In this document: positions 1-10,145 of the stretch, in pieces | Position numbering within the stretch: the first letter of the stretch is position 1 | Layout: each line of letters opens with the position of its first letter | From: Bog-1198 sp963727045 | Lineage (GTDB): Bacteria; Pseudomonadota; Gammaproteobacteria; Steroidobacterales; Steroidobacteraceae | Assembly (NCBI GenBank): GCA_963727045.1 | Contig: CAVSES010000002.1 | Location: 1,054,001 to 1,118,000, forward strand | Direction of reading: 5' to 3' | DNA length: 64,000 nucleotides | Translations under genes and position numbers: made by a program | Notes under the pieces: generated by a model | What the model was told of the DNA's origin: nothing | Database searches by the model: none | The model's input: the letters and a program-made list of their open reading frames with translations, nothing else

Positions 1-1032
1 AATCGGCGCTCCAAACGCCTTTGCCCAACGGCCGGCCAGCGTGGTCGCACCCTTGACCGATACCTGCTGTCCCAGAATCGCCCTCACGGCCAATTCGAAT
101 CCGTCGAAGGCACCGGCGACCCGCAAACCGGGAATCCGCCGCACGGTGGTCTCGAGCAGCGGATCCTGCATGAGAAGAGAGCTCACCGCGTCGGGCACCG
201 CGGCCAAATCGAAAAGACGCTTCACGCGGACAATCACCGCCCCGATGACGGGCGAGAGCGACGGCGAGATCTCCACGTCCAACGCATTGACTTTCTTCCC
301 CAACGAAACCGCGATCCAACCCTGGTGCCTGTCGATCGAAACCGTGCGCCGATAATGTGTCGCGTCGACCATCTCGACGCCGGGAATGGCGCGCAGACGC
401 AGATATCCGAGCAGACTCTGCCACGCGAACGGCGGACGGTACTCCAGCTGACAATGCAGCCCTTCCGGGGCGTTCGCCACACCGCGCAATGCGCGGGGAC
501 TCAGTCCGTAGCGGGATTTGAACAATGCATTGAAGCGCCGCACACTGCCGAAGCCGCTGGCAAACGCGATCTCGGTTTGGCTCAAGCGGGTCTCGCCGAG
601 CAGCCGCTTCGCCAGCAACAGCCGCTGAGTCTGCGCAAGCTCGATGGGCGAAACCCCGAGCTCGGATTCGGTGACTCGCCGCAGGTGCCGGTCGCTGACG
701 CCGAGCGACGCGGCGAGATCGCCCACTTTGGCGCTGGAGAGCGCGTGCTCTTCGATGCCGGCGATCGCTGCGCCGACCAGCCGGCTCACCGCATCGACCG
801 GCGCAAGCCCCGGTGCGCGTTCCGGCCGGCAGCGCAGGCACGGCCTGAATCCCGCTCCCTCCGCGGCCGCCGCGCTCGAATAAAAGCGCATGTTCTCGCG
901 TTTTGCCGGGCGCGCGGGACAGATCGGGCGGCAATAGATGTCCGTCGAGGTGATGGCCACGAAAAAACGCCCGTCGAATCGGCGGTCCCGGGCACGCACC
1001 GCACGAAAGCAGGCATCGGAGTTGAGTTCCAT
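1..1032 (-). CDS. Ada-type regulator fused to AlkA-type 3-methyladenine DNA glycosylase (C-terminus outside window)
   Basis: Base-excision repair of alkylated DNA coupled to an Ada-type sensor. The 344 visible residues begin with an Ada zinc domain whose ligands are C34, C38, C65 and C68. C38 matches the Cys of E. coli Ada that accepts methyl groups from phosphotriesters. An AraC-type helix-turn-helix follows (about 80-180), then the AlkA N-domain and the start of the helix-hairpin-helix glycosylase domain, with LGQQVS near 320-325. The catalytic Asp would lie past position 1. ATG at 1032 is the only sensible start. The O6-methylguanine transferase domain of Ada is absent, as is usual for this fusion. 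Confidence 0.9.
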   Translation of the reverse strand, partial: MELNSDACFRAVRARDRRFDGRFFVAITSTDIYCRPICPARPAKRENMRFYSSAAAAEGAGFRPCLRCRPERAPGLAPVDAVSRLVGAAIAGIEEHALSSAKVGDLAASLGVSDRHLRRVTESELGVSPIELAQTQRLLLAKRLLGETRLSQTEIAFASGFGSVRRFNALFKSRYGLSPRALRGVANAPEGLHCQLEYRPPFAWQSLLGYLRLRAIPGVEMVDATHYRRTVSIDRHQGWIAVSLGKKVNALDVEISPSLSPVIGAVIVRVKRLFDLAAVPDAVSSLLMQDPLLETTVRRIPGLRVAGAFDGFELAVRAILGQQVSVKGATTLAGRWAKAFGAPI

Positions 1033-1169
1033 GGCGCAAGAATAGCCAATGCGGCCGGCGAATACTCGCCGTTTTCGGACTTCAATATCGGATCGAGAGC
1101 CGTACTTCGGAATTCAAAATTCGCTGCCGGCCGCGCGAATTCGCCCATGGGTCGCGGTGCCGCGCGGTC

Positions 1170-1297
1170 CTAGCGGATACTGTCGATCAGGGCCTTCGGA
1201 TCGTAAATCACACCGGCCGTGATCACGCGTTCGGCGCGGCATCGCGCATGAGCGCCATTTCACGGAACACTGACGACCCGTGCATGTGCCAATGCTG
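1170..1297 (-). pseudogene. Decayed C-terminal remnant of an amidohydrolase
   Basis: Two short minus-strand segments in different frames read like the tail of a metal-dependent amidohydrolase. One contains HGSSVFREMALMRDA, as seen before the last helices of imidazolonepropionase-like enzymes. The other ends VITAGVIYDPKALIDSIR and a stop at 1170, a typical amidohydrolase C-terminus. The intervening sequence is missing and the frame changes, and no N-terminal part is found upstream towards gltD. This is my reading of short motifs and not a confirmed homology. Confidence 0.3.
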
Positions 1298-1412
1298 CCT
1301 GCACCGTGTCGAGCTCGGTCGCGACACACGCCATCAGCAGGCGCAGCCTCAGGCAAGTCACAACAAGTTTCCTTCGCATCGAGCGCAATCGGCGAACATT
1401 GGCGCTCGGGCT

Positions 1413-2840
1413 CTAGTTCTGCGCCCTTGCCTGCAGCCCGAGATACCGCAGGATCCCCTGCGCGGCCTCGCGTCCCTCGAACACCGCCGTCACCACGAGA
1501 TCCGAGCCGCGCACCATGTCGCCGCCGGCGAACACCTTGGGGTTCGTGGTCTGGAATCGCCGGTGCGGCGCGGTCGACACGCGCACGCGGCCATTCGCGT
1601 GAAGCGCGATTTGCTGCTTCACGAACCAATCGGGAGGACTCGGCAGAAATCCGAACGCGATGATGACCGCGTCGGCGTCGATCGTCTCTTCCGTGCCCGG
1701 TACGACTTCCGGGATGCGGCGGCCGCGCGGATCCGGCGCCCCTAAGCGCGTCTCGACCAGCTTTACGCCCTGCACGCGATCCGAACCCACGATCTCAATG
1801 GGCTGCTTGTTGAACAGGAAGGTGACGCCCTCTTCCTTGCTGTTCTTGTAATCGCGCCGCGAGCCCGGCATGTTGGCTTCATCGCGCCGGTACGTGCAGG
1901 TCACGCTGCTGGCGCCCTGGCGGACCGCCGTTCGATTGCAGTCCATGCCGGTATCGCCGCCCCCGAGCACCACCACGCGTTTTCCCCGCATGTCGAGGAA
2001 CGTCGCCTGCTCGTTCTCGATTCCGAGCTCGCGATTGATGTTCGAAATGAGAAACGGCAGCGCCTCGTGCACCCCGGGTAGATCCTCGCCTGCGAAGCCG
2101 CCTTTGACGTAGGTGTAGGTCCCCATGCCGAGAAACACGGCGTCGAATTCCCGGGCCAGCGTCTCGAAGGATATGTCGCGGCCGACATCCACATTCAGGC
2201 GGAATTCGACGCCCATGTACTCCATGATCTCGCGGCGCTTCTCGACGACATCCTTCTCCAGCTTGAACGGCGGGATGCCGAACGTCAGCAGGCCGCCGAT
2301 TTTCGAATATCGATCGAACACCACCGGCGAGACGCCGTTGCGCACCAGGACGTCGGCGCACGCGAGGCCTGCGGGGCCCGCGCCCACCACGGCAACGCGC
2401 TTGCCCGTGCGCACCACATTCGACATGTCGGGCTTCCAGCCTTGCTTGAACGCCTCGTCCGTGATGTATTTCTCGATGGCGCCGATGCTCACCGCGCCGA
2501 TGCCGTCGTTGAGCGTGCATGCACCCTCGCATAACCGGTCCTGCGGGCAGATTCGGCCGCACATCTCCGGGAGGGAATTCGTCTGATGCGATAGCTCCGC
2601 CGCCTCGAACAGCTTGCCGTCGTTCACCAGCGCCAGCCAGTTCGGGATGTAGTTGTGAACTGGACACTTCCACTCGCAGAACGGGTTTCCGCAGGCGATG
2701 CACCGACCGGCCTGGGCCCCGGCCTCCTCGGCGCTGTACTGCCTGTATATCTCGCGAAATTCCTTGGTGCGCACCTCCATGGCGAGCTTGTCCGGATCCT
2801 TGCGCGGAATCTCCAAAAATTGCAGGTGTTTATCGAGCAT
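1413..2840 (-). CDS. gltD: Glutamate synthase (NADPH) small subunit
   Basis: Supplies electrons from NADPH through FAD and iron-sulfur clusters to GltB for glutamate synthesis from glutamine and 2-oxoglutarate. At 475 residues it matches the usual length of about 470. The N-terminus has the cysteine clusters CIACGNPFCEWKC and CGRICPQDRLC for the 4Fe-4S centres, followed by a dinucleotide-binding motif (VVGAGPAGLACAD, about residue 150) and a second one (VVLGGGDTGMDC, about 290). It lies 11 bp downstream of gltB on the same strand and is almost certainly cotranscribed with it. Confidence 0.96.
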   Translation of the reverse strand: MLDKHLQFLEIPRKDPDKLAMEVRTKEFREIYRQYSAEEAGAQAGRCIACGNPFCEWKCPVHNYIPNWLALVNDGKLFEAAELSHQTNSLPEMCGRICPQDRLCEGACTLNDGIGAVSIGAIEKYITDEAFKQGWKPDMSNVVRTGKRVAVVGAGPAGLACADVLVRNGVSPVVFDRYSKIGGLLTFGIPPFKLEKDVVEKRREIMEYMGVEFRLNVDVGRDISFETLAREFDAVFLGMGTYTYVKGGFAGEDLPGVHEALPFLISNINRELGIENEQATFLDMRGKRVVVLGGGDTGMDCNRTAVRQGASSVTCTYRRDEANMPGSRRDYKNSKEEGVTFLFNKQPIEIVGSDRVQGVKLVETRLGAPDPRGRRIPEVVPGTEETIDADAVIIAFGFLPSPPDWFVKQQIALHANGRVRVSTAPHRRFQTTNPKVFAGGDMVRGSDLVVTAVFEGREAAQGILRYLGLQARAQN

Positions 2841-2851
2841 GGGAAATTTGC

Positions 2852-5800
2852 TCAGGCGGCGCGACGCAGATTTTCAAGGAGTGAATCGATGGCCGCCGCC
2901 TTCGGTTTCACCACCCAGAACCTGCCGATATAGGTGCGAAAATCGTTCAGCAGCTGCGCGCCCCAGACGCTGTCCGTGGCTTCGACGTGCTGCTCGATCA
3001 AACCGCGCAGATGCTGGACGTGGATCCCCATGCCTTCGGGTGATACGCGGTGGATGTCGATCAATTCATGGTTGTAGCGGTCGACGAAGTCGCGCTCCAT
3101 GTCGAGCACATAGGCGAACCCGCCGGTGAAGCCGGCGCCGAAATTCACGCCCGTGCGTCCGAGCACGCACACCACGCCGCCCGTCATGTATTCGCAGCAG
3201 TGATCGCCCGCTCCTTCCACGACCGCCAGGGCGCCGGAGTTGCGCACGGCAAACCGTTCCCCTGCGGTGCCCGCTGCATATAGTTCGCCCCCGGTGGCGC
3301 CGTACAGGCAGGTGTTGCCCATGATCACCGTGTCGCGCGCGACGAAATTCGAGCGCGCATGCGGCTTCAGGACGATCTTTCCCGCCGCCATGCCCTTGCC
3401 CACATAATCATTCGCTTCTCCTTCGAGGTGCAGGTGCAATCCGCCGGCGTTCCAGACGCCGAAGCTCTGTCCGGCGGAGCCTTTCATCGTCACGACTATC
3501 GGCGCGCTGCTCATGCCGGAATTTCCCCAGCGCTTGGCGATTTCGCCCGAAATCCTCGCGCCGATCGAGCGGTGGAAATTGTTCACCGTGTACGAGTATG
3601 CGCCGCCCGATCTCGTGGCTATCGCCTCCTGCATGTCGGCAAGCATTCTCTGCGCCAGGACTCCCTTGTCGAACGGCTCGTTGTGCGGGTCGATGCAATA
3701 CTGTGGTTTGCTCGACACCAGCAAGGAATTGGCGAGCACGGGAGACAAATCGAGCTTGCGCTGCTTCGACGTCTGGCCCGGCAGTATCTTGAGGAGCTGC
3801 GTGTGCCCGATGAGCTCGGCGATGGTTCGCACACCCAACGAGGCCATGATCTCGCGGCATTCCTGCGCCACGAATTTGAAATAATTCATCACCATCTCTG
3901 GCAGCCCGATGAAGTACTTGCTGCGCAATACATTGTGCTGCGTCGCGACCCCGGTCGCGCAATTATTAAGATGACAGATCCGCAGGTACTTGCACCCCAA
4001 TGCGACCATGGGCGCGGTGCCGAACCCGAAGCTTTCGGCGCCGATGAGCGCCGCCTTGATCACGTCGAGACCGGTCTTGAGGCCCCCGTCGGTCTGCAGG
4101 CGGACGCGATGCCGGAGCTCATTCGCGCGCAGCGTCTGGTGGGTTTCCGCAAGCCCCAACTCCCACGGCGTTCCCGCATATTTGATGGACGACAACGGGC
4201 TCGCACCGGTGCCGCCGTCGTAGCCGCTGATGGTGATCAGGTCCGCATACGCCTTGGCGACCCCCGCGGCAACCGTGCCCACGCCCGGTTCCGCCACCAG
4301 CTTCACCGACACCAAGGCGCGGGGATTGACCTGCTTCAAGTCGAAGATCAGCTGCGCCAGATCCTCAATCGAGTAGATGTCGTGGTGGGGAGGCGGTGAA
4401 ATCAGGCCGACGCCCGGGCGCGCGAATCGAAGTCGCGCGATCATGTCGTTCACCTTGTGTCCGGGCAGCTGGCCGCCCTCACCGGGCTTGGCGCCCTGCG
4501 CGATCTTGATCTGCAGGACCTCGGCATTGATCAGGTACTCGGGCGTGACGCCGAAGCGGCCGGACGCCACCTGCTTGATCTTGGAATTTTTTTCCGTGCC
4601 GTAGCGCGCCGGATCCTCGCCACCCTCGCCCGAATTCGAGCGCGCGCCGAGGCGGTTCATGGCGACCGCAAGCGCCTCGTGCGCCTCGGGAGACAGCGCG
4701 CCCAGGGACATGCCGGCGCTGTCGAAGCGGGCAATGATCGCGGAAATCGGTTCGACCTCCTCGAGGGGTATCGCGGCGGCCTGCGGATTCAGCTGCAAAA
4801 GATCGCGTATGCACGACACCGGGCGCTCGTTGACCAGGGCGGCGAATTCGCGGTACTGCCCATAGTCGCCGGTCATCACCGCAGACTGCAGCATTGCGAT
4901 GACGTCCGGGTTGTACATGTGATATTCGCCGTTGTGCATGTACTTGAGCAGGCCGCCCTGCTCGACGCTTTCGCCCGCATCCCACGCGCGCCGCGCCAGA
5001 TAATCCGCGTCGGCCTTGAGGTCTGCGAAGTCCGCGCCCTGAATGCGGCTCTCGGAACCCTCGAAGCACATGCCGACCACGTCGTCGCTCAGACCGACGA
5101 TTTCGAACAACTGCGCGCTGCGATAGCTCGCAATGGTCGAGATGCCCATCTTGGACATGATCTTGAACAGGCCCTTGCGGATGCCGCGGCGGTAGCTGCG
5201 GCCGAGTTCCTGGCGCATGGCCGCTTCCATTTTCAGCGCGCCTTTACGCATCAGATCGAACAGGGTCTGATACGCAAGGTAGGGATAAACGGCGGTGGCG
5301 CCGTAGCCGATCAAACAGGCGAAATGATGCGAGTCGCGCGCGGTGCCGGTCTCCACCAGAATGTTGCACTTGCATCTCAGGCCGCTCTTGACCAGGCGGT
5401 GATGCACGGCGCCGGTGGCGAGCAGCGCGTGCACCGGCACCTTGCCCTTGACGGGGTACCGATCGGACAGCAGCAGCACGATCTTGCCGTTGCGCACCGC
5501 CGCTTCCGCCTGATCGCAAATCTGCGACAAGGCGGACTTGAGGTCGATGCGCTCGTCGTATTGCAGGTCGATGAATTCGTTCGGCACGCCGGAATCCGCC
5601 AGCGCCACGATCTGCCGCAATTTGCGCTGCGACAGCACGGGAGACGACAGCACGATCTGTTCCGCGTGATGTTGCGCCGGGACGAAGATATTGCACTCGG
5701 GGCCGATCTGCGTCTGCAGCGACATGACGATGCTTTCGCGCAGGCTGTCGATGGGAGGATTCGTGACCTGCGCGAATTGCTGTCTGAAATAGTCGTACAG

Positions 5801-7369
5801 CGAGCGCACCTTCCTCGACAGCACCGGCATCGGCGTATCGTCGCCCATCGAGCCGACCGCTTCGCTCTCGTCTTCGGCGAGCACGCGGATGATCTCGTCG
5901 CGCTCTTCGGCCGACACGTTGAACATCTTCTGAAACATGGCGAGGGTGCCGCGATCGAAGGGTTCGGCGGCAAGCCGTGGATCGATGAGATCGGTTTGCA
6001 GGTAGCGCACGCCCTTCTTCAGCCACGCCTTGTACGGGTGGCGGCTCTTCAAGAGATCATCCACCCGCTTGGTATCCATGAGCTCCGCCGTCTGCAGGTC
6101 GAGCGCCAGCATCTCGCCCGGGCCGAGCTTGCCCTTCTTGACCACGTCCTCGGGGTTGTAGTCCCAGACGCCCGCTTCCGAGGCAATGGTGATATGCCGA
6201 TTCTTGGTGATGACCCAGCGCGCGGGGCGCAAGCCGTTGCGGTCCAGCGTGCAGCACGCGTATCGTCCGTCGGTGAGCACAATGCCGGCCGGACCGTCCC
6301 AGGGTTCCATGTGGGTGGCGTAGTACTCGTAGAACGCCTTGAGGTCGGGGTCGATCATGTCGACCGACTGCCATGCCGGCGGCACCAGCATGCGCATCGC
6401 GTGCATCGGATCGAGACCGCCGACGAGCAGCAATTCGAGCATGTTGTCGAGGGATTGGGAGTCCGATCCCGTCAGGGAGACGAGCGGCAGAATGTCGGTC
6501 AGGTCCGGCAGCACCGGCGAACGGAACAATGGGCCGCGCGCCACCGCCCAGCTGCGGTTGCCCTGCACGGTATTGATCTCGCCGTTGTGGGCCAGGTAGC
6601 GATAAGGATGGGCGAGGCGCCACTGCGGCATGGTGTTCGTGGAAAAGCGTTGGTGGAACACGGCCACCGACGATTCCATGCGCGGATCCCTGAGGTCGGG
6701 ATAGAACTGGACCAGGTATTGCGGCATCACCATGCCCTTGTAGACGATGGTGCTGGCCGACAACGAGGGGATGTAGAACATCGGGTCTGCGCCTTCCAGC
6801 CGCTTTTCGCATCGGCGGCGCGCCAGATACAACTTGCGGTTGAACGTGGCCTCGTCGAGATCGCTCCCGGCATTGACGAACACCTGCTCAATGGTCGGCA
6901 GGGTCTTCAGAGCCTCCGAACCGCACGCTTCGGGGTCGACCGGCAAGGCGCGAAAGCCCGCCACGTGCAGCCTCTCGACCTGCAATTGTTCGACGAGCAC
7001 CGTGCGCGCGAGGGCGGCCTGCGCGGGATCCCGATTGAGAAATACGAGACCGGCGGCGAAGAGGGGCGCCAGCGTGAACCCCGACTCCGCGGCCGCCGCC
7101 CGCAGGAAGGCGGTCGGCTGTTTGATCAAGAGACCGCAGCCGTCGCCGGTTTTGCCGTCTGCCGCGACCGCACCGCGATGGGTCAGCCGATTGAGCGAAC
7201 TGATCGCCGTCTCGAGCACCCAATGACTGGCCTTATCATCAAGACTCGCGATCAAGCCGAATCCGCAGGAGTCTCGTTCGTAGCCGGAGCGGTACAGGCC
7301 CCAGTCCCCCGTGCGCGCATCCCTGCCGCCCACGCGCGTGTCGTGATTCACCACGTCCCGATTCGCCAT
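2852..7369 (-). CDS. gltB: Glutamate synthase large subunit
   Basis: Class II glutamine amidotransferase and FMN synthase subunit of GOGAT. The 1505 residues match the family. Cys35 in the context ERDSCGFGL is the expected N-terminal nucleophile after removal of a 34-residue propeptide. The FMN-barrel region carries the 3Fe-4S cysteines in CKYLRICHLNNC (about residue 1125), and the C-terminus holds the GXGXG beta-helix domain. Forms an operon with gltD. A promoter matching sigma70 lies about 140 bp upstream. Confidence 0.97.
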   Translation of the reverse strand: MANRDVVNHDTRVGGRDARTGDWGLYRSGYERDSCGFGLIASLDDKASHWVLETAISSLNRLTHRGAVAADGKTGDGCGLLIKQPTAFLRAAAAESGFTLAPLFAAGLVFLNRDPAQAALARTVLVEQLQVERLHVAGFRALPVDPEACGSEALKTLPTIEQVFVNAGSDLDEATFNRKLYLARRRCEKRLEGADPMFYIPSLSASTIVYKGMVMPQYLVQFYPDLRDPRMESSVAVFHQRFSTNTMPQWRLAHPYRYLAHNGEINTVQGNRSWAVARGPLFRSPVLPDLTDILPLVSLTGSDSQSLDNMLELLLVGGLDPMHAMRMLVPPAWQSVDMIDPDLKAFYEYYATHMEPWDGPAGIVLTDGRYACCTLDRNGLRPARWVITKNRHITIASEAGVWDYNPEDVVKKGKLGPGEMLALDLQTAELMDTKRVDDLLKSRHPYKAWLKKGVRYLQTDLIDPRLAAEPFDRGTLAMFQKMFNVSAEERDEIIRVLAEDESEAVGSMGDDTPMPVLSRKVRSLYDYFRQQFAQVTNPPIDSLRESIVMSLQTQIGPECNIFVPAQHHAEQIVLSSPVLSQRKLRQIVALADSGVPNEFIDLQYDERIDLKSALSQICDQAEAAVRNGKIVLLLSDRYPVKGKVPVHALLATGAVHHRLVKSGLRCKCNILVETGTARDSHHFACLIGYGATAVYPYLAYQTLFDLMRKGALKMEAAMRQELGRSYRRGIRKGLFKIMSKMGISTIASYRSAQLFEIVGLSDDVVGMCFEGSESRIQGADFADLKADADYLARRAWDAGESVEQGGLLKYMHNGEYHMYNPDVIAMLQSAVMTGDYGQYREFAALVNERPVSCIRDLLQLNPQAAAIPLEEVEPISAIIARFDSAGMSLGALSPEAHEALAVAMNRLGARSNSGEGGEDPARYGTEKNSKIKQVASGRFGVTPEYLINAEVLQIKIAQGAKPGEGGQLPGHKVNDMIARLRFARPGVGLISPPPHHDIYSIEDLAQLIFDLKQVNPRALVSVKLVAEPGVGTVAAGVAKAYADLITISGYDGGTGASPLSSIKYAGTPWELGLAETHQTLRANELRHRVRLQTDGGLKTGLDVIKAALIGAESFGFGTAPMVALGCKYLRICHLNNCATGVATQHNVLRSKYFIGLPEMVMNYFKFVAQECREIMASLGVRTIAELIGHTQLLKILPGQTSKQRKLDLSPVLANSLLVSSKPQYCIDPHNEPFDKGVLAQRMLADMQEAIATRSGGAYSYTVNNFHRSIGARISGEIAKRWGNSGMSSAPIVVTMKGSAGQSFGVWNAGGLHLHLEGEANDYVGKGMAAGKIVLKPHARSNFVARDTVIMGNTCLYGATGGELYAAGTAGERFAVRNSGALAVVEGAGDHCCEYMTGGVVCVLGRTGVNFGAGFTGGFAYVLDMERDFVDRYNHELIDIHRVSPEGMGIHVQHLRGLIEQHVEATDSVWGAQLLNDFRTYIGRFWVVKPKAAAIDSLLENLRRAA

Positions 7370-7511
7370 GTCTTGCGCCCGTACTCATGCATGCCCTGCA
7401 GTTCGCCTGAAGAGCGTTTAGAAAACAACGACTTAATCGGTTCGAGGCACTCGAAAAATCGAGCGCCAGGTTGGGGCAAACGCCGCTTAGCGCGCCTTAA
7501 GTATGCGACGC

Positions 7512-7539
7512 ATGATACCTAGCCGGTACACACCGTCAA
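7512..7539 (-). promoter_or_regulatory. Sigma70-type promoter for gltBD
   Basis: On the minus strand, TTGACG (7539-7534) is separated by 16 bp from TATCAT (7517-7512). It points at gltB and leaves a leader of about 135 nt. The -35 box lies just past the stop codon of the CBS-domain gene, so gltBD can be transcribed independently. Prediction from sequence only. Confidence 0.55.
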
Positions 7540-7545
7540 TCGGCA

Positions 7546-7974
7546 TCACCCTGCGATGTAGCGCTCCAGCTGCTCGATGTGCTCGCTCTGGTCCTGGATG
7601 ACGGCTTTGACCAGATCGCCGATCGACAGCATTCCCACCACCCGGCCGCCCTTCACGACCGGCAGGTGCCGAAATCGGCCTTCGGTCATGATCTGCATGC
7701 AGCGGTGCACCGTCTCTTCCGGAGTCACGCTGGTGGCGGGTGAAGTCATGATGTCGCCCACCGGCGTGTCGTGCGACGAGCGGTTTTTCAAAATGACCTT
7801 TCGGGCATAGTCCCGCTCGGAGATGATCCCGACCAACGACCCCTGGTTCATGACCAGCAGCGCACCCACGTGCCGCGTCGCCATGACTTCGATGGCATGC
7901 AATACCGAATCTTGCGGCGTCACGGAGAAAACGTCGGTGCCCTTGGCCTTGAGCAATTGAGCTACGGTTTGCAT
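7546..7974 (-). CDS. Tandem CBS-domain protein
   Basis: A 142-residue stand-alone pair of CBS domains, which usually bind adenine nucleotides and act as energy sensors. The first repeat (about 8-60) contains VLHAIEVMATRHVGALLV, the second (about 75-130) contains CMQIMTEGRFRHLPVV. The start at 7974 is chosen because GGGGGA lies directly upstream; a longer reading to 8082 would run into the divergent peptidase gene. No catalytic domain is attached, so its partner is unknown. Divergent from the oligopeptidase gene, with 88 bp between starts. Confidence 0.85.
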   Translation of the reverse strand: MQTVAQLLKAKGTDVFSVTPQDSVLHAIEVMATRHVGALLVMNQGSLVGIISERDYARKVILKNRSSHDTPVGDIMTSPATSVTPEETVHRCMQIMTEGRFRHLPVVKGGRVVGMLSIGDLVKAVIQDQSEHIEQLERYIAG

Positions 7975-8062
7975 GGTTCCCCCGGGGTGGTTGACGTCGG
8001 CGCTGCAGCGGCAACGCACCTGACTATACTCCCGCCCAACCTTAGGACAAAAGAACGAATTC

Positions 8063-10135
8063 ATGACCGAACCGGAATTCACTCCTCCCGTCGCTGCAGT
8101 GCGGCCCCACGCCGTATCCTCGCCCTACGGCCTCCGAAACGACCCCTACTACTGGCTGCGAGACGATGACCGCGCCAATCCGCAGGTGCTCGCCTACCTC
8201 GAAGCAGAGAATGCGTATCGGGAGCGGCGCATGGCCGCGGTCAAACCCGTCGAGAACGCGCTGTACGAGGAAATTGTTTCCAGGCTCAAGCAGGACGACA
8301 CGAGCGTGCCGTATCGCAAGAACGGGTACTGGTACAACACCCGCTTCGAGCCCGGCCAGGAGCACCCGATTTTTGCGCGGCGCAAGGGCTCGCTCGACGC
8401 CCCCGAGGAGATTCTGCTGGACGCCAACGTGCTCGCGGCGGGACATGACTATTATCGGATCGGCTCGGTGGAAGTGTCGCCGAATTCCGCCTGGCTCGCG
8501 TTCTGCGAGGACACTGTCGGCAGGCGCCAATACACGCTGCGCTTCAAGAATCTGGAGACGGGCGAGATTCACGGCACCGCGATATCCGACGTCGAATCCG
8601 ACCTTGCGTGGGCCAACGATAACCGGACCATCCTGTATGTCGAAAAGGATCCGGAGACATTGCTCGGTCTGTACGTCAAGAAGCATGTGCTCGGGGGGGA
8701 TCCGCGGCGCGACGCCGTGGCCTTCGAACAAGAGGACAAGAGCTTCTACACCGGTGTCTCCAAGTCGAAATCCGAACGGTTCATTTTCATCCACATGGAG
8801 AGCACGGTGTCCTCCGAGTGGCGGTTCGCGCACGCCGATGATCCCGCGCTCGCATTCACGACGTTTCTGCCGCACGAGCGCGATCACGAATATCAGCTGG
8901 AGCATCTTGGCGAGGACTTCATCATCCGCACCAATTGGCAGGCGCGCAATTTTCGCCTGATGCGGACCCCTGTCGCGGCGGCGGTCACCCGCGGGGATTG
9001 GCTGGACGTGGTGGCGCATCGCGACGATGCATTCATCGAGGACTTCGACGTATTCGACGGATTCCTTGCCCTCTCGGTCCGCACCGGCGGCCTGGCAAAA
9101 ATAAGCATCGTGCGCAACGCCGCGGAGTTCTTCATCGGGAGCGACGAAGCGGCATACAGCATGTCGCTGTCGGTCAACCCGGAGCTCGACACCGAACTGC
9201 TCCGATACTCGTATTCCTCGCTGACCACGCCAACGACGGTGTACGACTACAACGTGCGCACCGGCGAGAAGATTCTGTTGAAACGAGACCCGGTGCTCGG
9301 CAGCTTCGATCCTGGGGACTATCGATCCGAGTTTCTGTTTGCACCGGCGCGCGACGGTGCGCGCATTCCCGTCTCGCTCGTGTACCGCGCGGGCTTCACG
9401 CGCGACGGCACCGCTCCGCTGCTGCAATACGCGTATGGAGCGTACGGATTGTCCACCGACCCGGTCTTCTCTTCGGCGCGCCTGAGTTTGATCGACCGTG
9501 GGTTCGTTTATGCCATCGCCCATGTACGCGGCGGCCAGGAAATGGGACGCGCCTGGTATGACGATGGACGCAAGCTGCGCAAGATGAACTCATTCACGGA
9601 CTTCATCGACGTCACGCGCCATCTCGTCACACGAGGGTACGCGGCCGGGAGCAACGTGTTTGCGATGGGCGGCAGCGCCGGGGGAATGCTGATGGGCGCG
9701 GTCGCCAACCTAAGTCCCGCCGACTATCGCGGCATCATCGCGCAGGTTCCTTTCGTCGACGTAGTCACCACGATGCTGGACGAAAGCATACCCCTCACCA
9801 CCAACGAATACGACGAGTGGGGAGATCCCAAGATCCGCGCGGAATACGACTACATGCTGTCGTACTCACCGTACGACAACGTGAAGACGCAGGGCTATCC
9901 CGCGATATTCGTCACGACCGGCCTGTGGGACAGCCAAGTTCAGTATTACGAACCCGCCAAATGGGTCGCCAGGTTGCGTGCCCTCAAGACCGATCGTAAT
10001 GACTTGTTCCTGCACGTCGACATGGAAGCGGGGCACGGAGGAAAGTCCGGCCGCTTTCAACGGTATCGCGAGATAGCGATGGAATATGCCTTCGTGTTGC
10101 ACCAAGCGGGTGTTTTGCCGCCCGCCCCGGCGTAG
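8063..10135 (+). CDS. ptrB: Oligopeptidase B (S9 family serine peptidase)
   Basis: Cleaves short peptides after Arg or Lys. The 690 residues match the E. coli enzyme (686). An N-terminal beta-propeller (to about residue 410) caps an alpha/beta-hydrolase domain. The catalytic triad is visible as Ser538 in GGSAGG, Asp623 in GLWDSQ and His658 in EAGHGGKSG. No signal peptide is seen, consistent with a cytoplasmic enzyme. A weak AGGA ribosome site precedes ATG at 8063. Confidence 0.95.
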   Translation: MTEPEFTPPVAAVRPHAVSSPYGLRNDPYYWLRDDDRANPQVLAYLEAENAYRERRMAAVKPVENALYEEIVSRLKQDDTSVPYRKNGYWYNTRFEPGQEHPIFARRKGSLDAPEEILLDANVLAAGHDYYRIGSVEVSPNSAWLAFCEDTVGRRQYTLRFKNLETGEIHGTAISDVESDLAWANDNRTILYVEKDPETLLGLYVKKHVLGGDPRRDAVAFEQEDKSFYTGVSKSKSERFIFIHMESTVSSEWRFAHADDPALAFTTFLPHERDHEYQLEHLGEDFIIRTNWQARNFRLMRTPVAAAVTRGDWLDVVAHRDDAFIEDFDVFDGFLALSVRTGGLAKISIVRNAAEFFIGSDEAAYSMSLSVNPELDTELLRYSYSSLTTPTTVYDYNVRTGEKILLKRDPVLGSFDPGDYRSEFLFAPARDGARIPVSLVYRAGFTRDGTAPLLQYAYGAYGLSTDPVFSSARLSLIDRGFVYAIAHVRGGQEMGRAWYDDGRKLRKMNSFTDFIDVTRHLVTRGYAAGSNVFAMGGSAGGMLMGAVANLSPADYRGIIAQVPFVDVVTTMLDESIPLTTNEYDEWGDPKIRAEYDYMLSYSPYDNVKTQGYPAIFVTTGLWDSQVQYYEPAKWVARLRALKTDRNDLFLHVDMEAGHGGKSGRFQRYREIAMEYAFVLHQAGVLPPAPA

Positions 10136-10145
10136 CGCGCACCGC

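Noticed and set aside
4457..7522. Very long plus-strand open frame (about 1000 codons) opposite gltB
   Set aside because: It is the complement of a strongly coding gene with high-GC codon bias; its product has no domain and is His/Arg-rich, as antisense shadows are.
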